From NCBI GenBank assembly GCA_021788565.1, contig JAJYKO010000308.1, positions 1-6,756 on the forward strand: DNA of 6,756 nt, in the 5' to 3' direction. Made by a program: the position numbers and the translations under genes. The notes under the pieces are model-generated. The model saw nothing but the letters and a program-made list of their open reading frames with translations, did no database searches and was not told the origin of the DNA. Origin of the DNA: Chloroflexota bacterium. Its GTDB lineage: Bacteria > Chloroflexota > UBA6077. Of this stretch, positions 6,348 to 6,756 are shown one piece after another. Position 1 is the first letter of the stretch; each line of letters begins with the position of its first letter.

Positions 6348-6368
6348 AGGTTGCGTTATATGATACTA
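6341..6368. repeat. Direct repeat TGATACTA, two copies 20 bp apart
   Basis: TGATACTA occurs at 6341-6348 and 6361-6368, exactly 20 bp start to start, about two helical turns. The first copy is one arm of the palindrome at 6329-6347. The second overlaps the iclR -10 box. This is consistent with cooperative binding on one DNA face. Confidence 0.65.
6359..6364 (+). promoter_or_regulatory. Possible plus-strand -10 for the divergent dehydrogenase gene
   Basis: TATGAT matches the -10 consensus at 5 of 6 positions and overlaps the second half-site. No good -35 stands at the right distance, so this is weak. If real, the two divergent promoters would share the operator. Confidence 0.25.
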
Positions 6369-6391
6369 CTCCATAGTTGTGATGTTGTCAA
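6363..6391 (-). promoter_or_regulatory. Sigma-70-type promoter for iclR
   Basis: On the minus strand, a consensus -35 TTGACA (6386-6391) is followed after exactly 17 bp by TAGTAT (6363-6368), a 4/6 match to TATAAT. Transcription would start near 6356, giving a leader of about 30 nt. The -10 is entirely inside a TGATACTA repeat, so a protein bound there would block RNA polymerase. Confidence 0.65.
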
Positions 6392-6412
6392 GTCCTTTGG
6401 CGATAAGAACTT

Positions 6413-6756
6413 ATGGCAGAAAGTGATGATGGTTACGGCGGCTGCGGATTATTGGCACAAGACCCGCCCGCGATGTTCCTACCGGCAGGGGCAAGCGAGG
6501 TGAACGCTTCGCGCGTCTCAGAGGCCATCGTCGACTCCAGCCTGACCGGGCACGATTCGTACGGGGGTCATCTGCGTCATACAGTACATGAACACTATCG
6601 AGAAGCGGGAAATCGATCCTGCCGCCCAGCCCGAAGCGCTGAAGGAGACCGCTGCCACCAGCCCGGTCGATTGCAAGTGGACTTTCGGTCAGCTAGGCAC
6701 CGAGATCTGCATGAAGGAGGCGGCATCCAAAGCTAGGGAGAACGGCATCGCTGTCT
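6413..6756 (+). pseudogene. Frameshifted malate/L-lactate dehydrogenase (Ldh_2 family), 5' part, runs off right edge
   Basis: Two frames together encode the N-terminus of an Ldh_2-family NAD(P)-dependent dehydrogenase. From ATG 6413 the frame includes MFLPAGASEVNASRV and SSLTGHDSYG. At five consecutive G (6563-6567) the homology moves to the frame reading GVICVIQYMNTIEKREID and then PAAQPEALKETAATSPVD, KWTFGQ and KARENGIAV, open to the window end. The expected family pattern (LRGHDSHGV...Y...I..G.I.P.A.P....ET.....VDG..G.GQ.....A...A..K....GIAV) is restored only by removing one G. Without that, the first frame stops at about 6736. A second shift near 6470 is possible, because the frame from ATG 6429 (MVTAAADYWHKTRP) has more coding-like third positions. 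If both are real, they are compensating. The active-site His of DSHG is Tyr, and VDG is VDC. It is divergent from iclR. It is either a decaying gene or a real gene with read errors. The start codon is uncertain and the Shine-Dalgarno weak. Confidence 0.7.

Noticed and set aside
1..6756. CRISPR array, tRNA/rRNA, insertion sequence, phage or defence genes
   Set aside because: I saw no regularly spaced repeats, tRNA-like cloverleaf, transposase motif or nuclease motif anywhere in the window.

Overview
The window is GC-rich (about 60% by eye) bacterial DNA that looks like one carboxylate-uptake and hydroxyacid-metabolism neighbourhood. Five of the seven protein genes are complete and all five lie on the minus strand, as does the sixth, which runs off the left edge. 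The seventh, at the right edge, is on the plus strand and appears frameshifted. The solute-binding protein is a lipoprotein with a long Ala/Pro-rich linker behind its cysteine. Together with the PAL-like NHL protein and the mixed gene order, this suggests a Chloroflexota-like or other deep-branching environmental bacterium rather than a typical proteobacterium. That placement is inference only; no marker gene is present.

Layout in minus-strand transcription order, right to left: an IclR-family regulator (5560-6327); tctB (4902-5378) and tctA (3383-4891), the small and large membrane subunits of a tripartite tricarboxylate transporter (TTT), 10 bases apart; tctC (2162-3250), the substrate-binding lipoprotein, closed by a perfect 14-bp-stem hairpin (2120-2150); a D-2-hydroxyacid dehydrogenase (930-1907) with its own 5' region; and a PAL-like NHL beta-propeller protein (1-799, C-terminus cut by the window edge).

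On the plus strand from about 6413 to the right edge is the 5' part of a malate/L-lactate dehydrogenase (Ldh_2) family gene. Its reading frame is broken at a run of five G at 6563-6567, perhaps also near 6470, and the active-site His of its 'DSHG'-type motif is Tyr. The region between it and iclR (6328-6412) holds a good sigma-70-type promoter for iclR (TTGACA, 17 bp, TAGTAT) and three copies of a GTATCA/TGATAC half-site. These form a 7-bp-arm palindrome over the iclR ribosome binding site plus a direct copy exactly 20 bp away over the -10 box, a likely autoregulatory IclR operator.

Working model (inference): IclR senses a carboxylate or hydroxycarboxylate and controls a TctABC-type importer, and the linked D-2-hydroxyacid dehydrogenase (and formerly the Ldh_2 enzyme) interconverts 2-hydroxy- and 2-oxo-acids. 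Nothing here resembles a defence system, CRISPR array, RNA gene or mobile element. The most notable observations are the broken dehydrogenase and the operator architecture.
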